Notes under the pieces: generated by a model
Told to the model about the DNA's origin: nothing
The model's database searches: none
What the model saw: the letters and a program-made list of their open reading frames with translations, nothing else
NCBI GenBank assembly: GCA_023245915.1
Contig: JAHFJK010000059.1
Location: 1-7,571 of the forward strand
DNA length: 7,571 nucleotides
DNA from: Candidatus Doudnabacteria bacterium
Lineage (GTDB): Bacteria; Patescibacteriota; Doudnabacteria; UBA920
Reading direction: 5' to 3'
Position numbers and translations under genes: made by a program
Shown here: piece by piece, positions 1 to 5,561 of the stretch
Layout: each line of letters begins with the position of its first letter
Position numbering within the stretch: position 1 is the stretch's first letter

Positions 1-15
1 CGCCCGCTGAGCCAT

Positions 16-48
16 ACAAAAACCACAATCTAAGATTGTGGTTTTTGT
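16..48. terminator. Intrinsic terminator, probably bidirectional
   Basis: A perfect 15-bp stem (16-30 pairing with 34-48) closes a 3-nt TAA loop; the core arm is AAAAACCACAATC. The arms end in A5 on one side and T5 on the other, so a U-run follows the stem in either direction. On the minus strand it lies about 190 nt beyond the stop of the GH130 gene ending at 237 and would end that transcript. On the plus strand it could serve a gene left of the window. The stop codon of the short fragment at 48-188 touches its edge. Confidence 0.85.
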
Positions 49-188
49 TAAGTTTGCGGCTTCATTAACTCTCCCAGTTCTACTACCCAAGATTTTTTTG
101 TTTCTTCCAAAAAATTTAATAATTCTTCAAAAATCAAGACTTGAACGGCTGTATTTAATTTGTTGGGGGCGTGAACTATAGAACTGGA
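48..188 (-). pseudogene. Coding-like fragment, possible polysaccharide deacetylase C-terminus
   Basis: Between the GH130 stop and the terminator the minus strand has an open frame of 46 codons plus TAA. An in-frame TAG lies just upstream (189-191) and there is no convincing start codon. The peptide looks like real protein: it includes VQVLIFEELLNFLEETKKSW and then VVELGELMKPQT. A helix followed by 'W-V-x-x-L-G-E-L' near a C-terminus recalls the end of polysaccharide deacetylases (NodB-type), where the last helix and strand precede 'W..T..E'. An 'IVHAP' near the fragment's beginning would sit where that family often has a His-containing strand. This resemblance is from memory and is weak. The fragment is probably the tail of a gene whose front was deleted, which would suit the carbohydrate-active neighbourhood. 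It may instead be chance open sequence in AT-rich DNA. Confidence 0.35.
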
Positions 189-236
189 CTATTTATTAAT
201 ATTATTTTTTTCGTTCTGTATTTAACAAATTTTTTA

Positions 237-2129
237 TTATTCTAAAATTTCGTTTAACTTAATATATGTCGCGCCTACGACTGTGTCTGCGCCGCCGTAA
301 TAAACAAAGAGAGTATCTTTTACAACTGCCGCCCCGCAGGGAAAAACCACCTGTGGCACTTGGCCGAATTTTTCGTAATTTAATTCGGGCTCAAGTATGG
401 GCTCGCCTGTTCTGGCCAAAACCTTGGTTGGATTTTTCAAATCCAGCAGCGCCGCGCCCACGCGGTATTTAACGTGGTGGGAAATGCCGTGGTAAAGCAG
501 TAGCCAGCCCCGCGCGGTTTCAATGGGCGGGCCGGCAATGCCAATGCGCACGCTGTCCCAGCTGTTTTCGCGCGGGTTCATCAGGTGCTGACCTTCCAGC
601 CATTTGCCCTCACCAAAATTTAAGTTTTTGCTGAAATCTATGCAAATACTCTGTCCCAGCCTGTGCAAGATTACGTATTGGTTGTTAATTTTTTTTGGAA
701 AAATGGCCGCGTCTTTGTCGTCCTGGCCGGGAGGGGAAATGAGCGCGGGTTGCTTCCAGCGCCAGATGCGGTTTTGGAAGTCCCTGGTTTTTATGGAGGT
801 TAATGCCACGCGAGGCGGATTTTTTCCGTCATAAGCCGTGTAGCACATGTAAAGAGTGTCTTCGATTTGCGTTAAGCGCGGATCTTCGCAGCCCGAATTG
901 CCACCGGGTACGAGCTTTTGTTCAAATTCCTGACTGGGCAAATAAACAGGCTCTGCCAAGCGTTCGTTAACAGAAAGGCCGTCTAAGCTTTTTGCATAAC
1001 CGAATACCGAAGTGTTGTCCTGCGATTGCGCTCTGTAAAGCAAATGTACGGCTTTGCCGTCATACCAGGCTGCCGGGTTGAAAACCGCTTTAGCTTCCCA
1101 AGCATGCTCGTTTATAGGCGAGAGCAAAGGGTTAAATCCGGAGCGTCTTAAACGGGCAGTCGGGCCGCCGTTTTTGAGCATGGACTTTAGCAGCTCTTCC
1201 GCAGGCACAAATGCCAGGCAGGTGGTAGTGTCGGCTGCTCCGTAGTAAATAAAAAATTTATCCGAGTTTAGCAGCGCGCCCGAAGGAAAAACTATATTAG
1301 GTACGTTACCGTGGACTTCGTATTCAGCTTCCGGCTGCATAACGGGTTCCAGGGTCCTGCCAATAATATTGAGCGGGTCTTTAAAATCCAGCAAAACCGC
1401 TTCAATGCCAAAGGTAGGCGGAGGTGAAAAATAATCTTTAATGTAAGCGAATACCACAAGCCACCCGTGCCTGGTTTTTACCGGCGGCGCTCCAGCCTCA
1501 ACGTGGTCCTGGCTGTATCTGCGTACAAACAACAAATGTGATTCTAAATTTTTGTACCATGCATCCCAGTAATCGGGCGACCAGATGTCTTCTGCTTTGT
1601 CAAAAAGTGCAAGGCAAATTCTGGCCGGCGGATTGTCAGTGTTGACGGTGAGTAAGGCGGCAAATTTACCTGCAATTAATTCAGGAAACAGAGCCATGGC
1701 CTTGGCATTAAAAGGTGTGACCCGGTGTTTTTCAAAAGTTACAAAATTTTTGGTTAAGGCAACGGCGATTTTTATGCCCGAAGCGTTAAAAGGGTATTGC
1801 GAAAGGGCTGTATAAAAAATGTAATAAGTGTCGCCAATTTTTGTAATCCGTGGATCTTCGCAGCCGTATTTTTCCCAGTCTTCCACCGGCGGTATCACTT
1901 CGCGATGGCCGCTGAAATTTATCCCATCCAAACTTTGGGCATAGCCAATAGAGGACACTTCCAGATCAACGCCCGCGTGATTTTTCTTGCCGGACTGCGC
2001 GCGGTAAACCATGTGGTAAATTTTGCCGTCAAAAGCCACACTCCCATTAAAAGCCCCGGCCTCTTCCCAGGCATGGCCGGGGCTTGGCTTTAAAATAGGA
2101 TTTTCTTTTGCCCGCTGGACATCGTCCAT
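237..2129 (-). CDS. Tandem two-domain GH130-like glycoside phosphorylase/hydrolase
   Basis: The 630-aa protein contains two complete GH130 (beta-mannoside phosphorylase family) five-bladed propellers, at about residues 5-315 and 330-630; a normal family member is about 300-350 aa. Both copies keep the family signature CEDPR, at 90-94 and 414-418, so the presumed catalytic acids are Asp92 and Asp416. Copy 2 is canonical: NPLLSP 333-338, FNPAA 350-354, LHR 488-490, WDS near 524, GWLLLYHG 541-548, VVFPCGA 594-600 and YYGGADT 610-616. Copy 1 has lost the His-Arg pair (Leu160-Thr161 there) and the YHG motif (FAYI at 227-230). Its phosphate handling may therefore differ, or it may be non-catalytic. 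There is no signal peptide or membrane segment, so the protein should be cytoplasmic, acting on imported or internal mannoside-type oligosaccharides. The exact substrate cannot be told. The ATG at 2129 has no clear Shine-Dalgarno site. It lies 12 nt after a GH130 remnant, as the last intact gene of the minus-strand unit. Confidence 0.88.
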   Translation of the reverse strand: MDDVQRAKENPILKPSPGHAWEEAGAFNGSVAFDGKIYHMVYRAQSGKKNHAGVDLEVSSIGYAQSLDGINFSGHREVIPPVEDWEKYGCEDPRITKIGDTYYIFYTALSQYPFNASGIKIAVALTKNFVTFEKHRVTPFNAKAMALFPELIAGKFAALLTVNTDNPPARICLALFDKAEDIWSPDYWDAWYKNLESHLLFVRRYSQDHVEAGAPPVKTRHGWLVVFAYIKDYFSPPPTFGIEAVLLDFKDPLNIIGRTLEPVMQPEAEYEVHGNVPNIVFPSGALLNSDKFFIYYGAADTTTCLAFVPAEELLKSMLKNGGPTARLRRSGFNPLLSPINEHAWEAKAVFNPAAWYDGKAVHLLYRAQSQDNTSVFGYAKSLDGLSVNERLAEPVYLPSQEFEQKLVPGGNSGCEDPRLTQIEDTLYMCYTAYDGKNPPRVALTSIKTRDFQNRIWRWKQPALISPPGQDDKDAAIFPKKINNQYVILHRLGQSICIDFSKNLNFGEGKWLEGQHLMNPRENSWDSVRIGIAGPPIETARGWLLLYHGISHHVKYRVGAALLDLKNPTKVLARTGEPILEPELNYEKFGQVPQVVFPCGAAVVKDTLFVYYGGADTVVGATYIKLNEILE

Positions 2130-2141
2130 ATATAAAAAAGT

Positions 2142-2351
2142 TTAAAATTTTATTTCCGCTAAACCAACCACCTTATCCGCCGCGCCGTAATACAGTAAAT
2201 GTTTATTATTACAAAAGACCTGCTCTATTGGAAAAAAAGGTGTAATTTTAAAAAATCATAAATCCGCGCAAATACTCGAAGAACCGGTATACGACAGCGC
2301 CCTGGTGGCGGGAACCAGTATTGGGTTTTGCAAAGAACGGATGAATTTCAT
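2142..2351 (-). pseudogene. GH130 gene remnant with internal deletion
   Basis: A third GH130 copy survives as fused ends. From the ATG at 2351 the frame reads MKFIRSLQNPILVPA, matching the N-terminal 'NPIL.P' blade of the family. It then soon reaches TGA at 2256-2258. The same frame resumes downstream as ITPFFPIEQVFCNN, then HLLYYGAADKVVGLAEIKF and TAA (2142-2144). This is the GH130 C-terminal 'VPNVVFP.G....YYGAADT' region. Between them, the +1 frame gives IPVLRVFARIYDFL, which resembles the family's 'EPILEPE..YE..G' segment. A frameshift near the T6A4 run at about 2246-2255 (minus-strand reading) is therefore likely, besides the deletion of most of the propeller (over 200 residues). The ATG lies 4 nt below the TGA of the upstream GH130 gene and the TAA lies 12 nt above the next start, so the remnant keeps its old operon position. 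Confidence 0.8.
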
Positions 2352-2355
2352 GCCA

Positions 2356-4197
2356 TCAAATAACTACCGATTCCAGCACTGCCGGCTGGTGGGTTAATAA
2401 ATGGCTTAAAAAGTCGGGCAAGTTGGCTTTGGCAACGCAGCTGTAGGTATCGGCCCCGCCGTAGTAAACATACAGCTCATCATCTTTGACAACCGCGCCA
2501 CAGGGGTAAACCACTCCGTATTTCCAGCCTTCGTTTTCATACCAGGCTTCAGGCTCTAAAACCGGCACCTGCGCCCTGGCCAAAACTTTGGCCGGGTTTT
2601 GCAAATCCAGTAACATAGCCCCGATTTTGTATTTAGAGCCGTCCTGGTTGCCAACCGCTTGGTAAATTAAAAGCCAACCCGAAGAAGTTTTAATGGGCGT
2701 GGCGCCAATGCCTATTTTACGCGAATCCCAGTGCAGCTTGCGCGGTTTAATTTTAGCGTGTCCGGTTTTGCTTAAAAATTTATTTTTGCCGTCAAAATTT
2801 AAATCATCCGCGTAATCAATCAAAATGTCCGGCCAGATGCGATGGAAAATCGCGTATTTGCCGTCAATTTTTTCCGGCAGGATGCAGGAATTTTTATTGC
2901 CTTCGCCCGGCAGGTAAGGCGTTATCAAAACCGGTTCCTTCCAATTCCAGCGGTGGTTTAAAAAATCTTCAAGTAAAATAGAGGTCAGCGCCACGCGCGG
3001 TGGGTTCCAGCCATCAAAAGCCACATAAGTCATGTATAAAGTCTCGTCTATAACAGATACGCGAGGGTCTTCACATCCGCCTATGCCGCTGCCCCCGGAG
3101 GCGTATGCGCTGGGGGTCTGAGGACGCTTTATGCTCTGACCTTCAAAGCTGGCGCGCGGCGCGTAAATTGGGTAATCAAGCCGCTCGTCAAAATTTAGTC
3201 CGTCTAAGCTTGAGGCATAGCCAAAAGTGGAGATATCGTCGTCGCCAATCGCACGGTAAATTAAATGGATTCGGCCTTTGGCAAAAAATGCCGCCGGGTT
3301 AAAAGTCGCTTTCGATTCCCAACTGTTTTTGCTCCTGGGCATGAGTATGGGATTTTTATGTGAGCGTTGTAAATGCGGCCGGCCTCTGCTTTTTTTGACG
3401 CTGTTTAAAAATTGCCATAAAGGCAGGTCAACTGAAAAAATTTCTCCCTGCTGGGTTTGTAAATACAGTAAAGATTTGTTTTGGTAATCTACTTCTCCAA
3501 TAGGTTCTATTAAAAGGTGGCGGTAGCCTTTTGGCTGCTGCCATAACGGATAGTCACTCCTCCAAATTAACTGTCCGGGATTTTGGCTGTCAAACATTGC
3601 CGCTCCCACAGTTACCACATTGTGCTGACTGTCCGCGTAGCGCGCGTAATATGTCAGCAGAATGCCTTGTTCAGTTTGCCTGACTTGCCCGACAGTCAAG
3701 CCACTGTTATCAAAAAAATTATGCCGGGGCTCAAGTAAAGGTTTGGGCATAGGCTTCCAGCTTTCTCTGCTGCCGGCCACTGCGAGGTAAATCCGGTCGT
3801 TGCCAAAAAACATAAACTTTTGTTTTTTTTCGCCTTCAAAAATCACCGCGGCTTCTTTAATATTTTTGATCGGTCGGATTTTGCTCCAGTAATCAAATTT
3901 TTTTACGCTTCCAATGTACAGGTTGGTGCCTTGTTTGTTTTTTTTCAAAAAAGTAACCGCCGGTTCTTTATTGCCCAGAAGGCTTAGGCGGATATCATAA
4001 AAAACTCCCGTCGCAATTTTTTGGCGGATGCCTGGACGCAAGGTTAAAGTGTTGTTGGGCAGGCTAAAAATTTTTCCCTCTTTGCCTTTGGCAACCAATA
4101 ATTTTTCGTCGTTTGCAGTCTGCTGCTTAAAATACAAAACCGTACCCTGCCTGTGAAAGCTTACTCCAACGGCCTTGAGCATTTTTGTGTTTCGCAA
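2356..4197 (-). CDS. GH130-like protein with decayed N-terminal second domain
   Basis: This 613-aa protein has a recognisable GH130 module at about 278-600: NPILMP 282-287, FNPAAFF 299-305, HLIYRA 311-316, CEDPR 375-379 (presumed catalytic Asp377), NPPRVALTSI 398-407, FHR 451-453, WDS 490-492, PIKTSSGWLLIYQ 501-513, YPCGAVV 564-570 and YYGGADT 578-584. The usual YHG motif is YQA here (Gln513 for His). Residues 1-270 look like a second, strongly diverged propeller. YDIR at 67-70 may correspond to the EDPR signature, and VTVGAAMFDSQNPGQLIWRS (195-214) matches the 'GAALLDL.NP.KVLAR' segment. The C-terminal half is closely similar to copy 2 of the GH130 protein ending at 237, so the two are paralogues. 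The start is TTG: an AGGA site lies 9 nt upstream and a promoter just beyond it, whereas the first ATG (4182) would be 24 nt from that site. No export signal is seen; the probable role is cytoplasmic mannoside metabolism, with substrate unknown. Confidence 0.85.
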   Translation of the reverse strand: MRNTKMLKAVGVSFHRQGTVLYFKQQTANDEKLLVAKGKEGKIFSLPNNTLTLRPGIRQKIATGVFYDIRLSLLGNKEPAVTFLKKNKQGTNLYIGSVKKFDYWSKIRPIKNIKEAAVIFEGEKKQKFMFFGNDRIYLAVAGSRESWKPMPKPLLEPRHNFFDNSGLTVGQVRQTEQGILLTYYARYADSQHNVVTVGAAMFDSQNPGQLIWRSDYPLWQQPKGYRHLLIEPIGEVDYQNKSLLYLQTQQGEIFSVDLPLWQFLNSVKKSRGRPHLQRSHKNPILMPRSKNSWESKATFNPAAFFAKGRIHLIYRAIGDDDISTFGYASSLDGLNFDERLDYPIYAPRASFEGQSIKRPQTPSAYASGGSGIGGCEDPRVSVIDETLYMTYVAFDGWNPPRVALTSILLEDFLNHRWNWKEPVLITPYLPGEGNKNSCILPEKIDGKYAIFHRIWPDILIDYADDLNFDGKNKFLSKTGHAKIKPRKLHWDSRKIGIGATPIKTSSGWLLIYQAVGNQDGSKYKIGAMLLDLQNPAKVLARAQVPVLEPEAWYENEGWKYGVVYPCGAVVKDDELYVYYGGADTYSCVAKANLPDFLSHLLTHQPAVLESVVI

Positions 4198-4203
4198 AAA
4201 AGT

Positions 4204-4211
4204 CTTTCCTT
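4204..4211 (-). promoter_or_regulatory. Ribosome binding site deciding a TTG start
   Basis: The minus strand reads AAGGAAAG here. Its AGGA core ends 9 nt before the TTG at 4195-4197, a good spacing, whereas the first in-frame ATG (4180-4182) would be 24 nt away. Together with a very short leader (predicted transcription start near 4214), this favours TTG as the real start of the 613-aa GH130-like gene. Confidence 0.7.
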
Positions 4212-4220
4212 TTTAATTTA

Positions 4221-4249
4221 AGCATAGTTTAAAAAAAACACCGGGTCAA
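4221..4249 (-). promoter_or_regulatory. Sigma70-type promoter of the GH130 unit
   Basis: On the minus strand, TTGACC (4244-4249) and TATGCT (4221-4226) are separated by exactly 17 bp that contain a T8 run. This is close to the TTGACA-17-TATAAT consensus. Transcription would begin near 4214, about 17 nt before the TTG start of the 613-aa gene. No other promoter of this quality is seen between the minus-strand carbohydrate genes, so it probably drives all of them to the terminator at 16-48. Confidence 0.78.
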
Positions 4250-4428
4250 CTTTTTTTGGGCGCATTTTATATATATTTTCCATGCTGTGTTTAATTTTCG
4301 CATAATTAAGCCACAAGTTTCTAAAAAAATTCCGGGCGGTATGGTGCCTTCATTTTATCAGAATTATTTATAATAAAATACTCAATTAGTCTGGCTTTTT
4401 AGGGTTTAAATAAAGATTAGCCCGAATT
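4250..4428. other. AT-rich intergenic spacer without recognisable gene
   Basis: This spacer lies between the GH130 promoter and the stop of the recombinase-like fragment. I see no gene or RNA gene in it. A TATAAT at 4369-4374 on the plus strand lacks a matching -35 box and has no gene behind it. A GGCT/AGCC pairing near 4393-4422 is too weak to be called a terminator for the fragment ending at 4429. Confidence 0.5.
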
Positions 4429-4737
4429 TTAAAAACTCGGAGTGTAAATATACCCGATCTGCGTCTGAATTATGGTTCTAACGTCGTTCACTATCCAGAG
4501 CCACATGGGATGAGCAGAGCCAAAAGCCCTGCTTTTCTCTTTATCCACGGGCTCTTTTGGCGGTTCGAAAGTTTTATTTTCGGGTATTTTTTCTCCCAAC
4601 ATCTGCATTATTCGCATAGAGATCATTTTGAAGGCTTTGTCCCATGAAATCTCGATATTTTTGCCATTTATCGTTGGGTTCGAAAATAAAAGGGACAATA
4701 ACAGCTTCTTGTCGTCGATCATCTCAAGAGTGTTCAA
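4429..4737 (-). pseudogene. Serine-recombinase C-terminus-like fragment
   Basis: The open frame gives 102 residues from a TTG at 4737 (an ATG follows at 4722). The in-frame sequence continues upstream (LPDL) to the TAA at 4750-4752. The core KKLLLSLLFSNPTINGKNIE followed by SWDKAFKMIS resembles the end of large serine recombinases, where a coiled coil leads to 'kR.LL..LFSNp.l.gk.l.f....PF.ll'. A basic and polar tail with conserved-looking Trp residues follows. The N-terminal resolvase catalytic domain (catalytic Ser, 'Y.RvS' motif) is not in the window, so this cannot be an active recombinase. No Shine-Dalgarno site precedes TTG 4737, so independent translation is doubtful. It more likely belonged to one gene with the frame ending at 4750. 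It could instead be an unrelated small protein; the family assignment is from memory. Confidence 0.5.
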
Positions 4738-4749
4738 CAGGTCGGGTAA

Positions 4750-5130
4750 TTAATACAGTCTCTGATATTCCTGAATTTCCGACAAAATATTTTCCGTTCT
4801 GGCTATCTGCTCTTGATATCCTTGTTTGGTTTGTCGCAACTCCTCGCTTAATGTCTTTATGACTTCCGTGGCTTTTTTCAAAGCAAATACGAGTCCGGCA
4901 TTGTCAAAAGCATTGCGGACCGCGCCCTTCGCTACTGCAATATCAAATGTGTAATCAATGGTCAAAGCGACCTTTTTCATTTTCATAATCATCTTTAACG
5001 GATAAACAAAAGGCTCGCGATCCGTAATCACAAAAAGTGATCTTAGATCGCGAGCTCTTGGGTCCGGAATACCTTTCAGGTTGCCTCGTGAGGCAAAGTG
5101 GGTCATACGCAATTTGGTGGGACTAACCAT
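4750..5130 (-). CDS. Hypothetical coiled-coil protein, possibly part of a broken recombinase
   Basis: The longest frame runs 126 aa from ATG 5130. The first 46 codons lie over two strong DNA palindromes (5013-5055 and 5081-5096) and read like non-coding sequence. A start at ATG 4992, 4986 or 4980 (the M-I-M-K-M-K-K run) is more credible and gives about 76-80 aa. The mature part has a short hydrophobic and charged segment (KKVALTIDYTFDIAVAKGA), then a helix-rich, Glu/Lys/Gln-rich stretch from about residue 84 to 122 with coiled-coil character. It ends EIQEYQRLY-TAA and is exactly in frame with the recombinase-like fragment downstream. Large serine recombinases carry such a coiled coil just before their last conserved block, so the two may be one gene split by a nonsense codon. 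I do not recognise the N-terminal part. No Shine-Dalgarno site is evident at any candidate start. Confidence 0.45.
   Translation of the reverse strand: MVSPTKLRMTHFASRGNLKGIPDPRARDLRSLFVITDREPFVYPLKMIMKMKKVALTIDYTFDIAVAKGAVRNAFDNAGLVFALKKATEVIKTLSEELRQTKQGYQEQIARTENILSEIQEYQRLY
5013..5055. repeat. Two-stage hairpin palindrome (REP-like)
   Basis: GCTCGCGATC (5013-5022) is matched exactly by GATCGCGAGC (5046-5055). Nested inside is a second perfect stem, ATCAC (5027-5031) with GTGAT (5037-5041), closing an A5 loop. The two stems are separated by 4-nt bulges (CGTA and CTTA) of equal length. Such symmetry is unusual inside a coding frame, where it would force the peptide segments RARDLRSL and DREP. 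It suggests a structured RNA or DNA element, or a REP-type repeat, rather than protein sequence. Confidence 0.7.
5081..5096. repeat. Short perfect palindrome
   Basis: TTGCCTC and GAGGCAA form 7-bp arms around a 2-nt GT centre. It lies 25 bp from the two-stage hairpin and 2 bp from the 15-nt inverted repeat starting at 5099. All three fall in the doubtful N-terminal part of the 126-aa frame. It may be a protein-binding dyad or part of a composite repeat. Confidence 0.55.
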
Positions 5131-5321
5131 ATAACTTCGCCGCCATGAACAGATAATGTGTCTTTATGTCATTCCGAGCGAATGCATCTGAGCGAGAAAT
5201 CCCTTATATTTACAAGGTTAAGGGATCCCTCCGCTCCCTCGGCCGCACTCGGTCGGTCGGGATGACAGCAAAATTGCACGACATTATGTGTGTCTGCTCC
5301 AACGCTATTGCGTATGACCCA
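5099..5321. repeat. 15-bp perfect inverted repeat bracketing a palindromic element
   Basis: TGGGTCATACGCAAT at 5099-5113 is the exact reverse complement of ATTGCGTATGACCCA at 5307-5321. Inside these arms, ATAATGT (5153-5159) and ACATTAT (5281-5287) form another matched pair, and the 101-bp dispersed palindrome (5167-5267) sits between them. The nested layout resembles terminal inverted repeats of a small non-autonomous element, or an inverted duplication later invaded by the palindrome. The bases just outside the arms are not an obvious target-site duplication. No transposase is encoded within. Confidence 0.6.
5167..5267. repeat. Dispersed palindromic repeat (MITE/REP-like)
   Basis: The element begins TGTCATTCCGAGCG and ends GGTCGGGATGACA; the termini are imperfect inverted repeats. 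Inner arms ATCCCTTA (5199-5206) and TAAGGGAT (5219-5226) also match, around a 12-nt loop, so the whole 101 bp can fold as one long hairpin. From memory, sequences of the type 'TGTCATCCCGACCGAGTGCGGCCGAGGGAGCGGAGGGATC' and their complement are abundant dispersed repeats in many environmental bacterial genomes, including Patescibacteria. It is non-coding: the frames through it merely translate the repeat. Its function is unknown; it may be mobilised in trans. Confidence 0.75.
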
Positions 5322-5490
5322 AAGTTTATTCGTTTGTATCTTTATTTTAGCACTTTTGCTTGCTTAGCCATAGTGCAGTGTGCATTTCCATAATGATACA
5401 AAAGTGTATTACTTCGGAGACGCCAAAAACCACCAGAGCGATTTAGTAAATCACTCCAAAAAGCCTTTATTACCGGCAAAAACAAGGTGC
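5322..5490. other. Intergenic region upstream of the ATPase promoter
   Basis: No convincing gene is seen here. It contains a hairpin at 5436-5456 (GAGCGATTT and AAATCACTC, one mismatch, loop AGT), followed by CCAAAAAGCCTTTATT, which could be a weak terminator or a binding site. A 5-bp dyad ATACA-AAAG-TGTAT lies at 5396-5409. With 5131-5321 it makes a gap of over 300 bases between the divergent minus-strand frame and the plus-strand operon, filled mainly by repeats. Confidence 0.5.
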
Positions 5491-5519
5491 TTGACTTCTC
5501 TATATCAGTAGAGTAGTAT
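5491..5519 (+). promoter_or_regulatory. Sigma70-type promoter of the ATPase operon
   Basis: TTGACT (5491-5496) and TAGTAT (5514-5519) are separated by exactly 17 bp. Transcription would start near 5526, giving a leader of about 36 nt before ATG 5562. The spacer itself contains a dyad, CTCTA (5498-5502) and TAGAG (5509-5513), and a second dyad covers the -10 box and start site. This suggests repressor control. Confidence 0.78.
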
Positions 5520-5538
5520 AGTAAGTGATGTTACTATA
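5517..5538 (+). promoter_or_regulatory. Operator-like dyad over the -10 box and start site
   Basis: TATAGTAA (5517-5524) and TTACTATA (5531-5538) form a perfect 8-bp dyad with a 6-nt GTGATG spacer. It overlaps the -10 box and the predicted +1, the classical place for a repressor site. CTATATCA occurs twice in the same orientation, at 5500-5507 and 5534-5541, 34 bp (about three helical turns) apart. The regulator is unknown; the winged-helix region of the ATPase could act on its own promoter, but that is speculative. Confidence 0.55.
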
Positions 5539-5545
5539 TCACCCC

Positions 5546-5552
5546 AAAAGGG
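5546..5552 (+). promoter_or_regulatory. Ribosome binding site of the ATPase gene
   Basis: AAAAGGG ends 9 nt before ATG 5562, an acceptable Shine-Dalgarno position, and supports this start. The two following genes have no comparable upstream site. Confidence 0.5.
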
Positions 5553-5561
5553 TACAAAAAT

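Noticed and set aside
1..14. Possible tRNA 3' end (sequence ending GCCA before a terminator)
   Set aside because: The implied acceptor stem would start TCAGCGG, which is atypical, and no T-loop is visible because the window begins here.
266..2093. Plus-strand open frames opposite the 630-aa GH130 gene
   Set aside because: They are antisense shadows without family motifs or ribosome sites; the minus strand carries the full GH130 signature set.
2256..2258. TGA read as a sense codon (UGA-Gly code) joining the GH130 remnant
   Set aside because: The 613-aa gene ends in TGA as a normal stop, and the remnant also needs a frameshift and lacks most of the domain.
3105..3487. Plus-strand open frames opposite the 613-aa gene
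   Set aside because: Short antisense frames over a well-supported GH130 module.
4369..4374. Plus-strand TATAAT as a promoter
   Set aside because: There is no -35 box at proper spacing and no plus-strand gene downstream.
5013..5321. CRISPR array
   Set aside because: The repeats are palindromes and inverted pairs; there are no regularly spaced direct repeats with unique spacers and no cas gene.
5166..5393. 75-aa plus-strand frame
   Set aside because: It mostly translates the 101-bp palindromic repeat and has no ribosome site or recognisable domain.
5342..5530. Minus-strand open frame of about 60 codons upstream of the ATPase
   Set aside because: It runs antisense through the ATPase promoter and dyads, has no start codon with a ribosome site, and resembles nothing.
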